Shown: positions 7,565 through 14,292, numbered from the stretch's first letter. The stretch is DNA of 14,565 nt from Brevibacillus sp. (GCA_029240815.1 JARDZO010000136.1:1-14565); one strand, 5' to 3'. Notes: generated from the sequence alone by a model not told the origin. Numbers and translations are program-made.

Positions 7565-7590
7565 AAAAAAAGAGGCTTTTTGCTAGCCTC
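7565..7590 (-). terminator. Rho-independent terminator of the FHA regulator gene
   Basis: Reading the minus strand, GAGGCT-AGCAAAA-AGCCTC is followed by seven Ts. The left arm contains the last glycine codon and the TAG stop of the FHA regulator (7583-7585), so the coding sequence ends inside the terminator stem. In the plus direction no T tract follows the hairpin. Confidence 0.85.
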
Positions 7591-8278
7591 CTTCTTCCAT
7601 TTCCCACATGTAACCGTAACGCGGGATCGTTGTCACCTTTTCTCCGTAACGCCCCAGTCGCTTGCGGAGTCGGTATACCAGCGCATTGATTTCTGCCCTG
7701 CCGACGTCGGGGATGATTTTTTCTGTGCCGAGCAATCTTTCCGGCCAGATGAGTACCATGATTTCTTCGTAGCTGACTGCCTGATTTTCCCTTTGGTATA
7801 AAAGCATCAGGAGGTCCATATCTTTTCCGGTCAAATGAAGTCGCTTGCCGTCCAGCCGAATTTCTCTTCGCTCCAGGTTAATGACTAGTCCCGGCAGTTC
7901 GGGTGACGTAGCAGAAATCGGTATCGAAAATTCTCGGGTGGCATCCAGTTCGTTCGCTTCTGCGAAAAAGATCAGCTCGACTGCCCCTTTGGCCAGACTG
8001 ATATGGTCACCATGCCGCAGCAAGTGCGGTGTATCGTGAATAGCTGTTCCATTGACTTCTGTTCCATGCTTGCTATGCAAATCGGCGATCGCAAATTGAT
8101 CACCCATCTTTTGCAGAACCGCATGCTTTCGGGATACGTACAGGCTGGAGAACGGGATATCTGGTTGAAATTGAGTCCCTTTCCGCCCGATCGTATACGT
8201 GTCCTTGGTCAAAAACTTTCTCTTGTGTAGTTGATCCGGATCGCCTTTTTTAATCAAGATATAGACACTGTCGTCCAA
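7583..8278 (-). CDS. FHA domain plus OmpR-type winged-helix DNA-binding protein
   Basis: A 231-residue two-domain protein. The N-terminal forkhead-associated domain (about 27-105) has the phosphothreonine-binding residues: GR at 31-32, SRKH at 49-52, HGTEVNG at 71-77. The C-terminal domain (about 131-226) is a Trans_reg_C winged helix, with LTGKDMDLLMLLYQREN for the early helices, EINALVYRLRKRLG as recognition helix and TIPRYGYMW as the wing. There is no receiver domain, so phosphothreonine-peptide binding presumably replaces the usual phospho-aspartate switch, implying control by a Ser/Thr kinase encoded elsewhere. The start is a TTG: GAGGTGAT sits five bases upstream and the nearby ATG is out of frame. 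It is monocistronic with its own terminator. Target genes are unknown; the adjacent Rieske operon and methyltransferase are candidates only by proximity. Confidence 0.9.
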   Translation of the reverse strand: MDDSVYILIKKGDPDQLHKRKFLTKDTYTIGRKGTQFQPDIPFSSLYVSRKHAVLQKMGDQFAIADLHSKHGTEVNGTAIHDTPHLLRHGDHISLAKGAVELIFFAEANELDATREFSIPISATSPELPGLVINLERREIRLDGKRLHLTGKDMDLLMLLYQRENQAVSYEEIMVLIWPERLLGTEKIIPDVGRAEINALVYRLRKRLGRYGEKVTTIPRYGYMWEMEEGG

Positions 8279-8420
8279 CGTGCATCACCTCAAACCGAGT
8301 GGGAGCTTCTCACATGTAAACATATCATTTTGCTCATTCACAATGCTAGATTCCTGATGAAAAACCGGGCAATCAAGCAAAACGAAGAATAGTCCCATGG
8401 TACATTCCTACTTTATCATA

Positions 8421-8476
8421 ACAGCCGAGAATACTCCCACTTCAAGGCGTGCGCCTAAGTGGCGGGAGTGTTCAAC
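8421..8476 (+). mobile_element. Solo IS200/IS605 (tnpB-type) right-end hairpin, probable remnant
   Basis: The segment begins ACAGCCGAGAAT and then forms a bulged hairpin: ACTCCC/GGGAGT (8433-8438/8464-8469), CACTT/AAGTG, and AGGC-GTGC-GCCT at the tip, followed by GTTCAAC. This layout recalls the omegaRNA-end/right-end structures of Bacillus tnpB elements, with a TTCAA-like cleavage site just after the stem. No tnpA or tnpB sequence adjoins it. The rest of the 324-base gap (8279-8602) holds only the terminator of the Rieske operon. The family call is from memory of the pattern. Confidence 0.42.
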
Positions 8477-8535
8477 CATGTCCATTCTAACACAACCTAA
8501 TACGAGGTTTCGCATATGGGGGACAGACGCACAAG

Positions 8536-8576
8536 AAAAAAACGGCCCTAACTCGGTGACATCCGAGCTCAGACCG
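8536..8576 (-). terminator. Rho-independent terminator of the Rieske operon
   Basis: On the minus strand a 14-position imperfect stem (8576-8563 against 8556-8543) contains a perfect CTCGG/CCGAG core and CGG/CCG base, a six-base ATGTCA loop, and then seven Ts. It starts 27 bases after the oxygenase stop codon. Confidence 0.8.
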
Positions 8577-8602
8577 CTCTATTCTTATGGCAAAATAATA
8601 AA

Positions 8603-9874
8603 CTAATTACCTTTTACACTTTCCGCGGAAATGTAATCATCTTCTTTTAATACAAGCTTATCTTTTGCTCCTTCTTGAAAGGGGACTTCTGCCGGTAACA
8701 TGATCGATACCGCACGAGGGATATATGGTAAGTTCAATCCAGGGGGAGTCTCCCTTTTTTGCATTCCCATCGCCGCGTTCAACATCACTCTGCGCGCTAC
8801 GATGATTGCCGTATCGCTGGTGCCTAGCCGTTCACGAGTGCGGTCGGTGATTGGACCAGGACTTTCCTGCACAGCTGCGTCCTGCATGGAAACAGCTGCA
8901 ATCCCCGTAAACGATTGACCACTCGCCTGGACTTTCCGATCAATTAAATAGTCATTGTCCTTGTTGGCCATCGGTCTGAGCGTACCAGGAATTAAGTCCA
9001 CATGGTGTGCATTTTTCAAATCTTCATCAGCATACGGCATCAAAGGGGTCCAAGTGATGGACCAATGCCAACAATTCTCGTCATCCATCGGTACCCAAGC
9101 ATGGGCCACTCTCGTATGCGGCGTAAATACGGGAGGGATGAGAGCGTACCAGGGCATGACAAACTGCGAGATTCGCCAGTAGACATTGGCAGGGTCATTG
9201 GTCTCTCTTTTAGCAGCAACGAGAAGCCCGTAGTCCGTTTTGGCTACTTCAAACTTCGGTGCTCCGTATGAGTTGATCACCTTTTCATTGGAGTTTTGGT
9301 TGGGGCGTTCATGTCGGTGTAAAAAAGAAATGTGGCTGGAATCTATGCCGCCTTCCACAGCCTGGAAATAGTTGTTTTCTTGCAAACGTCTGCTCATGAT
9401 CCGGTGATGATCAGGTACCAGTGAAAATTCAAATTTGGGTAATTCAGGCATATCCTCAGGCGGTCCCATGTAGGCCCAAACGATTCCCCCCATTTCTCTA
9501 CACGGGTATGCCTTGATCGACACCTTTTCTTTAAAGTTACTTTCCGGCGGTTCAGATGGCATATCTACACATTTTCCGCAGGTGTCAAATTTCCACCCGT
9601 GATAGACACAGCGAAGTCCGCCCTCTTCATTGCGACCAAAGAACATGGAAGCTCTGCGGTGAGGACAATGCTCATCGATCAGCCCTACATTGTTATGGCT
9701 ATCTCGAAACGCTACCAATTTTTCACCCAATAGCTTGACGCGTATCGGCGGGCCATCCGGCTTAGGCAACTCCACGGATAGAACCACTGGAACCCAATAT
9801 CTCCGAAATAAGTTTCCCATCGGGGTATCGGGACCCGTTTCCGTCAACATCTTGTTATCTTCGTAGGAAAGCAT
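8603..9874 (-). CDS. Rieske non-haem iron oxygenase, phthalate-dioxygenase type
   Basis: A 423-residue oxygenase component of a ring-hydroxylating or demethylating system that inserts oxygen from O2 using electrons from a partner reductase. The Rieske [2Fe-2S] ligands are clear: CPH at 70-72 and CVYH at 89-92 (C-x-H-x16-C-x2-H). The mononuclear iron site follows in EGGIDSSHISFLHRH (His181, His186, with Asp178 as the bridging residue). The N-terminus MLSYEDNKMLTETGPDTPMG, then LFRRYW, is typical of the phthalate 4,5-dioxygenase alpha subunit family, which works without a beta subunit. The ATG at 9874 has a strong GGAGGAGGT upstream. It is the last gene of a three-gene operon, 38 bases after the solute-binding lipoprotein. 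No ferredoxin or reductase lies in the window, so its electron donor must be elsewhere. Substrate is unknown. Confidence 0.93.
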   Translation of the reverse strand: MLSYEDNKMLTETGPDTPMGNLFRRYWVPVVLSVELPKPDGPPIRVKLLGEKLVAFRDSHNNVGLIDEHCPHRRASMFFGRNEEGGLRCVYHGWKFDTCGKCVDMPSEPPESNFKEKVSIKAYPCREMGGIVWAYMGPPEDMPELPKFEFSLVPDHHRIMSRRLQENNYFQAVEGGIDSSHISFLHRHERPNQNSNEKVINSYGAPKFEVAKTDYGLLVAAKRETNDPANVYWRISQFVMPWYALIPPVFTPHTRVAHAWVPMDDENCWHWSITWTPLMPYADEDLKNAHHVDLIPGTLRPMANKDNDYLIDRKVQASGQSFTGIAAVSMQDAAVQESPGPITDRTRERLGTSDTAIIVARRVMLNAAMGMQKRETPPGLNLPYIPRAVSIMLPAEVPFQEGAKDKLVLKEDDYISAESVKGN

Positions 9875-9912
9875 TCTGAAACCTCCTCCATCATCAAATT
9901 AGAAAAATAGAA

Positions 9913-11073
9913 TTATTTTTTTGCCTTGTACATCTTTTTGCCAAGCTCGGTAACCCAGTGTATGGTTTCTTCCGCTTCCTTGCTCTGCAGAGACTTTTGG
10001 TAGTCGATCGTTGCCCATCTTCTTATGCTCGGGTCAGGACTTTCCGCCACGTCTTTTCGCCGGCTTTGGTATTGAGTGGTAATACTCACGAAAGCATTTT
10101 GTCCCTCTTTGCTTAAAAACCAATTGACGAATAATTTTGCAGCATTCGGATGCGGCGGATTTTTTAGGACCCCAATGCCGAGAGGGTGCAGAACCGTTGC
10201 GATTTCTGGGCGGATAATGCCAACCTTCTTAATGACGCCCTGTTTCTCGAAGTTTTTCAACGTCGTTGTGTCCGCTCCAACAGCGATGGGGTATTTTCCG
10301 ACTGCGAACCACTCCACCATCTGTCTAACGTCATCCACTATCATGGGCTCCTGCTCCATCAGCTTGTTGATATACTCCCTGCCTTCGGACATGTGCAGGG
10401 CGGTCATTGCAGAATTCCCTTGGGCATGTCGGCTGAAATTATGAATAATGATTTTCCCTTTCCATCTTGGATCCAAGAGATCGCTTAGTGATGTAAAGGA
10501 TCCTTCTGGAATCACATCGTTATTGACGTACACTCTAGGAAAATCCATGACCCCAAAAACGTATTGTCCAGAATTTTCTGCCATTTGATAACCTGTGTCG
10601 TAACCGTTATACCACGTGTTGTCGTCCTTAATGTCAGAGGAGATGATATAATTACGGATGTCCTCGGAAGCGCCGATCGGGTATAAATCGAGTGCCAGCT
10701 GCTGAGTTGCTTCCATCATGATATCGGTAAGATACTTTCCTTGCTGCTGTTCCGCAATTACTTTTGGTGTGGCCTCACTTGGTCTCATTCCCGTATATTT
10801 CACCTTGATGCCATACTTCTTTTCAAACTCCTTTACCACTGCTTCCCTGTTCGTCTGTGCCTGACCGATGATCGTTACTTCCCCTTCTTTTTTGGCACTT
10901 TCAATGAGCTTCTCCCATTCTACATCCCCCGATGGTGCAGGCTGAGTTTTTGCCACTTGAACGGATTGTTCTTGGTTCTTGGGAGCGTTTCCGGTCTGGG
11001 CAGGTACAGATCCACAAGCAGTTAATCCTGCCAGCACTACACAGCAAATCACCCTGGTGATACATGTATTCAT
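9913..11073 (-). CDS. Extracellular solute-binding lipoprotein, family 1 (iron/organic-anion ABC type)
   Basis: A 386-residue lipoprotein: signal MNTCITRVICCVVLAGLTAC with lipobox LTAC (Cys20), then a Pro/Gln-rich linker. The mature protein has the two-lobe layout of the FbpA/putrescine-type binding proteins: KLIESAKKEGEVTIIGQAQ at the start, RVYVNNDVIPEG and LSDLLDPRWKGKIIIHNF in the middle, LFVNWFLSKEGQNAFVS near the end. I chose the ATG at 11073 because GGAGG lies seven bases upstream; the preceding GTG codon would be only four bases away. It is the middle gene of an operon, 49 bases after the reductoisomerase-like fragment and 38 before the Rieske oxygenase. No permease or ATPase gene is present, so it either uses a remote transporter or acts as a scavenging or sensory protein. 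Placement suggests that its ligand is the oxygenase substrate; FbpA-like ferric iron binding cannot be excluded. Confidence 0.9.
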   Translation of the reverse strand: MNTCITRVICCVVLAGLTACGSVPAQTGNAPKNQEQSVQVAKTQPAPSGDVEWEKLIESAKKEGEVTIIGQAQTNREAVVKEFEKKYGIKVKYTGMRPSEATPKVIAEQQQGKYLTDIMMEATQQLALDLYPIGASEDIRNYIISSDIKDDNTWYNGYDTGYQMAENSGQYVFGVMDFPRVYVNNDVIPEGSFTSLSDLLDPRWKGKIIIHNFSRHAQGNSAMTALHMSEGREYINKLMEQEPMIVDDVRQMVEWFAVGKYPIAVGADTTTLKNFEKQGVIKKVGIIRPEIATVLHPLGIGVLKNPPHPNAAKLFVNWFLSKEGQNAFVSITTQYQSRRKDVAESPDPSIRRWATIDYQKSLQSKEAEETIHWVTELGKKMYKAKK

Positions 11074-11122
11074 CACGTATCCTCCCTCCCTTTTCCTTTA
11101 CTAGCGCGATCCGTCCCTTCTT

Positions 11123-11362
11123 CTACCACACTTGGAATATTTCCGCCTGATCAGCGGCATCCCAGATCGAAACAATGGGAAAACCGGCTTCTACCCAGAT
11201 GTCACTTGAAGAGCCTTGACGAAGTGCTACGATTACCTGTATTCCACTGCCTCTCAGTACGCGAGCTTGTTCGAATCCTTCTTCGCAGTATCCAAAAATG
11301 GCGACGATCTTTCCCTGCATATAGGCCGGAGCGGCGTGTTGACTTTCACCCGTATCGTTCAT
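11123..11362 (-). CDS. Small stand-alone ketol-acid-reductoisomerase-like Rossmann fragment
   Basis: A 79-residue protein whose body, from MQGKIVAIFGYCEEGFEQAR through LRGSGIQVIVALRQGSSSD to DAADQAEIFQVW, follows the first part of the IlvC NADP-binding domain (typically KKVAVIGYGSQGHA, LRDSGV-VVVGLR-GS, A-AAK-ADI). The loop that should read GYGSQG is GYCEEG, losing the central glycine, while the LRQGSSS phosphate-binding turn is kept. It stops exactly where IlvC would continue into strand 4, and the catalytic domain is absent, so it cannot be a reductoisomerase. The ATG at 11362 has AAAGGAGG eight bases upstream, a strong site that suggests real translation. It heads the operon with the binding protein and Rieske oxygenase. 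It could be a regulatory or nucleotide-binding small protein, or a decaying fragment carried into the operon. Function unknown. Confidence 0.7.
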   Translation of the reverse strand: MNDTGESQHAAPAYMQGKIVAIFGYCEEGFEQARVLRGSGIQVIVALRQGSSSDIWVEAGFPIVSIWDAADQAEIFQVW

Positions 11363-11410
11363 GATCAAAGCCTCCTTTGCTCAAAGTGGTCGATCATACC
11401 TCCTGCAATC

Positions 11411-11441
11411 TTTATAATTAAACGTAATAAAAAATGGGCAA
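11411..11441 (-). promoter_or_regulatory. Weak candidate promoter of the Rieske operon
   Basis: On the minus strand TATAAA (11416-11411) lies 19 bases after TTGCCC (11441-11436) in an AT-rich tract, about 50 bases before the first start codon. Spacing is long and the -35 is poor, so this is only the best of several weak options. Between it and 11499 lie short palindromic stretches (GGATATATCC; TTCGATATTTCGAA) that could bind a regulator. Confidence 0.25.
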
Positions 11442-11499
11442 ACCGTCCAATTGCTAGTTTGGATATATCCATCGATGAATTCGATATTTCGAACTCATG

Positions 11500-11526
11500 A
11501 AAAAAGAGGCGGTGTTCTGCCGCCTC
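11500..11526 (-). terminator. Rho-independent terminator of the lipoprotein gene
   Basis: Minus strand: GAGGCGG-CAGAACA-CCGCCTC followed by six Ts (stem 11526-11520 with 11512-11506). It begins 19 bases after the stop codon of the gene at 11545-12318 and separates it from the Rieske operon. Confidence 0.9.
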
Positions 11527-11544
11527 TTCCTTGTGTGCTCACAC

Positions 11545-12318
11545 CTAGTAATGCTCCAGATCACCTGACAACACATACCCATCAAACGGAGATATGTAAT
11601 ACGTTTCCCCGTCGCAATCAAATTGGTAAAAGAGCCCAAAATCTCTGTGAGCATCCAGCGTTTTGTTCCCTACGTATTTGACTGATTGGATCGGTTTTTC
11701 CGCATACGGATAATTTTGCAGGTAAATGGCCGCTTCCTGGGTGGTCAGTTGAAATCCTCCCTTTGGCGTTTTCTCACGCCTTTTTTCATCCAGCAGCCAG
11801 TCTCCTCCGCTTTTGCGCAACGTACTGATCTCGTAATACCCACTGTTCAATTCATTGGCGAACCACATCGTCTTCACTACGATGCGATCCTCCGTATGCT
11901 CGAGGATGGTTGTACGTGCTTTTAGGGTTCCAGGTTCATAGTGAAACAGAAACAACCTGTTCTGACCAACACCGCCTTTGTAATATTCCTCCAGCTGTTC
12001 TTGATCGATAAAGCGGTCGGTCATGTACCGCTGCAGGGTTTCTCGGAACACTTCAAAAGGAAGTTCCTGATGGGTAGCCTCCTCCATCTGGCTAAAATAG
12101 TGGCGAGATATCTCTCCTAATCGATTCACAATCCACTCTTTACTCTTTCCTTCTTCCACAGGGGCTGGCTGCTCACCAGCAATATGGCCTTTCTCTACTT
12201 GCTTTGCTTCCGTATCTGTGGGCGGTTTTGTTCCTACAATAGGGGCGGCTGCTTGTTCTGAGCAGCCCGTACTCATGAGAGTTAGGATAAGAAAGAAAAG
12301 GGCAGCAACTTGTCTCAT
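11545..12318 (-). CDS. Lipoprotein of unknown function
   Basis: A 257-residue exported protein that I do not recognise. MRQVAALFFLILTLMSTGC is a lipoprotein signal with Cys19, followed by a Pro/Thr/Glu/Lys-rich linker to about residue 58. The remainder is soluble alpha/beta: a helical part (VNRLGEISRHYFSQMEEATH, FEVFRETLQRYMTDRF) and then strands with alternating aromatic residues (FLFHYEPG, IVVKTMWFANELNSGYYEIS, YYISPFDGYVLSGDLEHY), loosely reminiscent of NTF2-like or DUF lipoproteins of spore-formers. I chose the ATG at 12318 because GGAGG lies four bases upstream; the in-frame ATG at 12333 has no ribosome site and would precede the signal with five extra residues. It is a single-gene unit with its own terminator, divergent from the GH18 gene. 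A minus-strand TTGTTT-18-TATACA (12374-12345) is a possible promoter. Confidence 0.82.
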   Translation of the reverse strand: MRQVAALFFLILTLMSTGCSEQAAAPIVGTKPPTDTEAKQVEKGHIAGEQPAPVEEGKSKEWIVNRLGEISRHYFSQMEEATHQELPFEVFRETLQRYMTDRFIDQEQLEEYYKGGVGQNRLFLFHYEPGTLKARTTILEHTEDRIVVKTMWFANELNSGYYEISTLRKSGGDWLLDEKRREKTPKGGFQLTTQEAAIYLQNYPYAEKPIQSVKYVGNKTLDAHRDFGLFYQFDCDGETYYISPFDGYVLSGDLEHY

Positions 12319-12344
12319 AATTCCTCCATCCATTTACTAGTTTC

Positions 12345-12374
12345 TGTATATTTTCAATTTCTAGAATGAAACAA
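12345..12374 (-). promoter_or_regulatory. Candidate promoter of the lipoprotein gene
   Basis: Minus strand TTGTTT (12374-12369), 18-base spacer, TATACA (12350-12345), 27 bases before the chosen ATG. Both hexamers are only partial matches to the sigma-A consensus. Confidence 0.3.
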
Positions 12375-12377
12375 CTC

Positions 12378-12407
12378 TTGCAATGATTTACGTAAAACTG
12401 ATATAAG
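12378..12407 (+). promoter_or_regulatory. Sigma-A-like promoter of the GH18 gene
   Basis: TTGCAA (12378-12383), 18-base spacer, TATAAG (12402-12407) preceded by TG at 12399-12400, giving an extended -10. It lies 37 bases before the ATG. The ribosome site GTGAGG is seven bases before the start. Confidence 0.5.
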
Positions 12408-12421
12408 TGGTATGTAAATCA
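12384..12421. promoter_or_regulatory. Symmetric operator-like inverted repeat over the GH18 promoter
   Basis: TGATTTAC (12384-12391) and GTAAATCA (12414-12421) form a perfect 8-bp inverted repeat with 22 bases between them, bracketing the -10 element. The left arm also runs directly into GTAAA, making the perfect 10-bp palindrome TTTACGTAAA (12387-12396). Three copies of one half-site around a promoter suggest a repressor site; the protein is unknown. Confidence 0.45.
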
Positions 12422-12444
12422 CTCCCAAAAAGTGAGGAATTCAA

Positions 12445-13692
12445 ATGAAAACACGATTTTGGAAGCTATTGCTTTCTCTTTCCATTTGCGTGAGTGGCAT
12501 GATCGGTCTGTCCGTTCCAGCATCCGCCGCTCCCACTACCACAACGATTCTATTAGATGGCTATCCGCTCGCCTTTCCGACACCTCCTGTGATCGTAAAA
12601 GGTACGACGATGGTACCCTTCCGCGCCATCTCCGAAGCGATGGGCGTCGATGTACAGTGGGACGGAGCGACCCAGACCATTACGGCGGTACAGACGAATG
12701 GACAGGAACGCAAAACGGTCAAAATGACCCTGAAAAATCCGCAGATTTCGGTCAATGACCAGCTGGTTACGCTAGCCGTAGCCCCTTATGAGACAAAGGG
12801 AAGCACCCTCATCCCGCTTCGCTTTTTCAGCGAGCAATTCGGAGCACAAGTGAGCTGGAATGATTCGAGCAAGACAGTCTCGATTACATCACCTGCACGC
12901 GACCTCTACAGTCTGGCTTTCTACGCGATTTCTTCCTTTTCTCAAAAGGACTTGATCTCCCATTTTGACTCTGTCGCATTTGGCTGGAGCCGGATCGACA
13001 AAGACGGGAACCTTACGCTTGTAGGCAATGATTTCTACTGGCCAAAATCAGCAGGCACTACCACTCCGGAAATGATCATCAACGAAGCAAAATCCGGTGG
13101 GACGACTCCTTCTCTCATGGTCTTTGCAGGGGATGCTAACGACGAATTGACCACCTTGCTAAAAGACAGAAGCTTGCGGGAAAAGGCAATCGCCAATATC
13201 CTCACAATTGTACAAGAAAAAGGATTCGAAGGCGTTGTCCTAGATTTTGAAGGTCTGGGAATGAATGGTCAAGCGACAGAGATCAAGCAGGACTACAACG
13301 AGTTTGTCCAGCTCCTCTCTGCCCAAACGAAAAATCTCGGTGTCAAGCTGACGCTGGTACTCCATCCACTAAACGGAGCCTATCAAGGCTATGATTATGC
13401 CACATTGGGCAGCATGGCTGATGATCTCGTTATTATGGCCTACGCTTTCGAAAACGAAAAAGGACCTGAGCCTATGAATCGAGTCGATCAAGCCATTAAG
13501 CTGGCGCTTGCCCAAGTACCAAAGGAAAAGCTGATTCTGGGCATCTCCATGGGCAGTGAAAACGAGCAGTCCGTCAATCAAAAGATCGGTCTCGCCAAGC
13601 GCTACAATCTCAAGGGCATTGCCTTGTGGAGACTTGGTTTGATCAGTCAACCTGCTATGACGAACATGCAAGAAGCTGTTCATCTCCAGTAA
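12445..13692 (+). CDS. Secreted stalk-domain protein with GH18 (YaaH/SleL-like) glycosidase domain
   Basis: A 415-residue exported protein. Signal peptide MKTRFWKLLLSLSICVSGMI..PASAAP with likely cleavage after Ala28. Residues about 32-150 form a copper-amine-oxidase N-terminal-like stalk domain, seen as the repeated pattern MVPFRAISEAMGVDVQWDG (56-74) and LIPLRFFSEQFGAQVSWND (122-140). Residues about 155-410 are a GH18 barrel: FDSVAFGWSRIDKDGNL, then the catalytic strand FEGVVLDFEGLG with Asp267 and acid Glu269, then VIMAYAFENEKGP and a late LKGIALWRLGL. The strand departs from DGxNxDxE: the first Asp is Glu262 and the next acidic/Asn position is Val265. Family members cleave GlcNAc-containing peptidoglycan or spore-cortex glycans, and the stalk is thought to bind wall polymers. 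It is monocistronic, with a promoter at 12378-12407 and a terminator at 13714. Confidence 0.92.
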   Translation: MKTRFWKLLLSLSICVSGMIGLSVPASAAPTTTTILLDGYPLAFPTPPVIVKGTTMVPFRAISEAMGVDVQWDGATQTITAVQTNGQERKTVKMTLKNPQISVNDQLVTLAVAPYETKGSTLIPLRFFSEQFGAQVSWNDSSKTVSITSPARDLYSLAFYAISSFSQKDLISHFDSVAFGWSRIDKDGNLTLVGNDFYWPKSAGTTTPEMIINEAKSGGTTPSLMVFAGDANDELTTLLKDRSLREKAIANILTIVQEKGFEGVVLDFEGLGMNGQATEIKQDYNEFVQLLSAQTKNLGVKLTLVLHPLNGAYQGYDYATLGSMADDLVIMAYAFENEKGPEPMNRVDQAIKLALAQVPKEKLILGISMGSENEQSVNQKIGLAKRYNLKGIALWRLGLISQPAMTNMQEAVHLQ

Positions 13693-13713
13693 ATGAAACA
13701 ATCGAGAAACGAG

Positions 13714-13750
13714 AAACTCCCGTCGATCCTCTGCAGATCACGGGAGTTTT
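13714..13750 (+). terminator. Rho-independent terminator of the GH18 gene
   Basis: AAACTCCCGT (13714-13723) pairs with ACGGGAGTTT (13740-13749), with an inner GATC/GATC step and a CTCTGCA loop, then a short T tract. It starts 22 bases after the stop codon. Confidence 0.88.
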
Positions 13751-13820
13751 CATTTTCATAAGAAAAACGCGGGAAGTGCACCCTCATCCCTTTTCCACTC
13801 GATCAAACTGTGGTGGAGGA

Positions 13821-14026
13821 GAGGAAAAAGGGGAAAACGCTCCAGCTTCATAGGAACACCTACTGGGGGTCATCCCTGTCCGGCCCCATGGAAAAATCGA
13901 AACCGCGTCCAAAGCAGCCGTCTCCGAAAGCTTCTCAGAGGTGGACGCTTACAACCGTGTTTCGTTTTTTCCATTGCGCCTTGGTTGGTGTTCCCAAGAT
14001 CTTCCGCTTATTTCCCCTTTTTCCTC
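13821..14026. repeat. Nested inverted-repeat element E2 (206 bp), homologous to E1
   Basis: The outer stem is 16 bp and perfect: GAGGAAAAAGGGGAAA (13821-13836) with its complement (14011-14026). Inside, GGAACACC (13853-13860) pairs with GGTGTTCC (13987-13994). Within that stem are two separate arms: TGGGG/CCCCA (13864-13868/13884-13888), and a long arm built from TGGAAAAA with TTTTTCCA, CGAAAC/GTTTCG (13898-13903/13959-13964) and GCGTCC/GGACGC (13905-13910/13943-13948). The stems are mutually compatible and predict a three-way junction. Sequence outside the stems is shared with E1 in order (GCTCC, TAGGAA-ACC, CTGGG-GT, CTG, GCGTCC). The outer arms differ from those of E1 at two positions, and both changes are matched on the opposite arm. 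Frames that read through here are interrupted differently in E1 and look non-coding. Confidence 0.8.
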
Positions 14027-14292
14027 GGCCAACTTTGGCTCATCCACTTACCTTATTCTGGGGGCTTTCCTAGGAGTTCTTTGAGAAGATCTTACTCGGG
14101 ACAATACCTTGAAGAATGGAAGCTTGGTTCTCCTTATTCAATGGCTTCCGTGACACATCGAACGGACATATTTGACTACTTCGTTCTTCCTTTGATTCAC
14201 CCATGTCCTTAGAAGGGCAACGATTGGAAAATGAAGCTTTAGCTCCCTCGAACCTCGTAATACCAGGTAGCTAGAAACCACAAGAACTCGCA
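14027..14292. other. Non-coding stretch between repeats E2 and E3
   Basis: I see no gene here: open frames are short, lack ribosome sites and have no recognisable motif. GGAAGC/GCTTCC at about 14117-14150 is a weak local inverted repeat. The stretch may be eroded repeat sequence. Confidence 0.5.

Noticed and set aside
11370..11402. Possible ten-codon leader peptide (MIDHFEQRRL) before the reductoisomerase-like gene
   Set aside because: It has an AGGAGG, but only one base before its ATG, which is too close for initiation, and it has no regulatory codon run.
13810..14073. An 87-codon plus-strand frame across element E2
   Set aside because: It is composed of the arms of the inverted repeat; the homologous part of E1 does not maintain a frame and the product is low-complexity.
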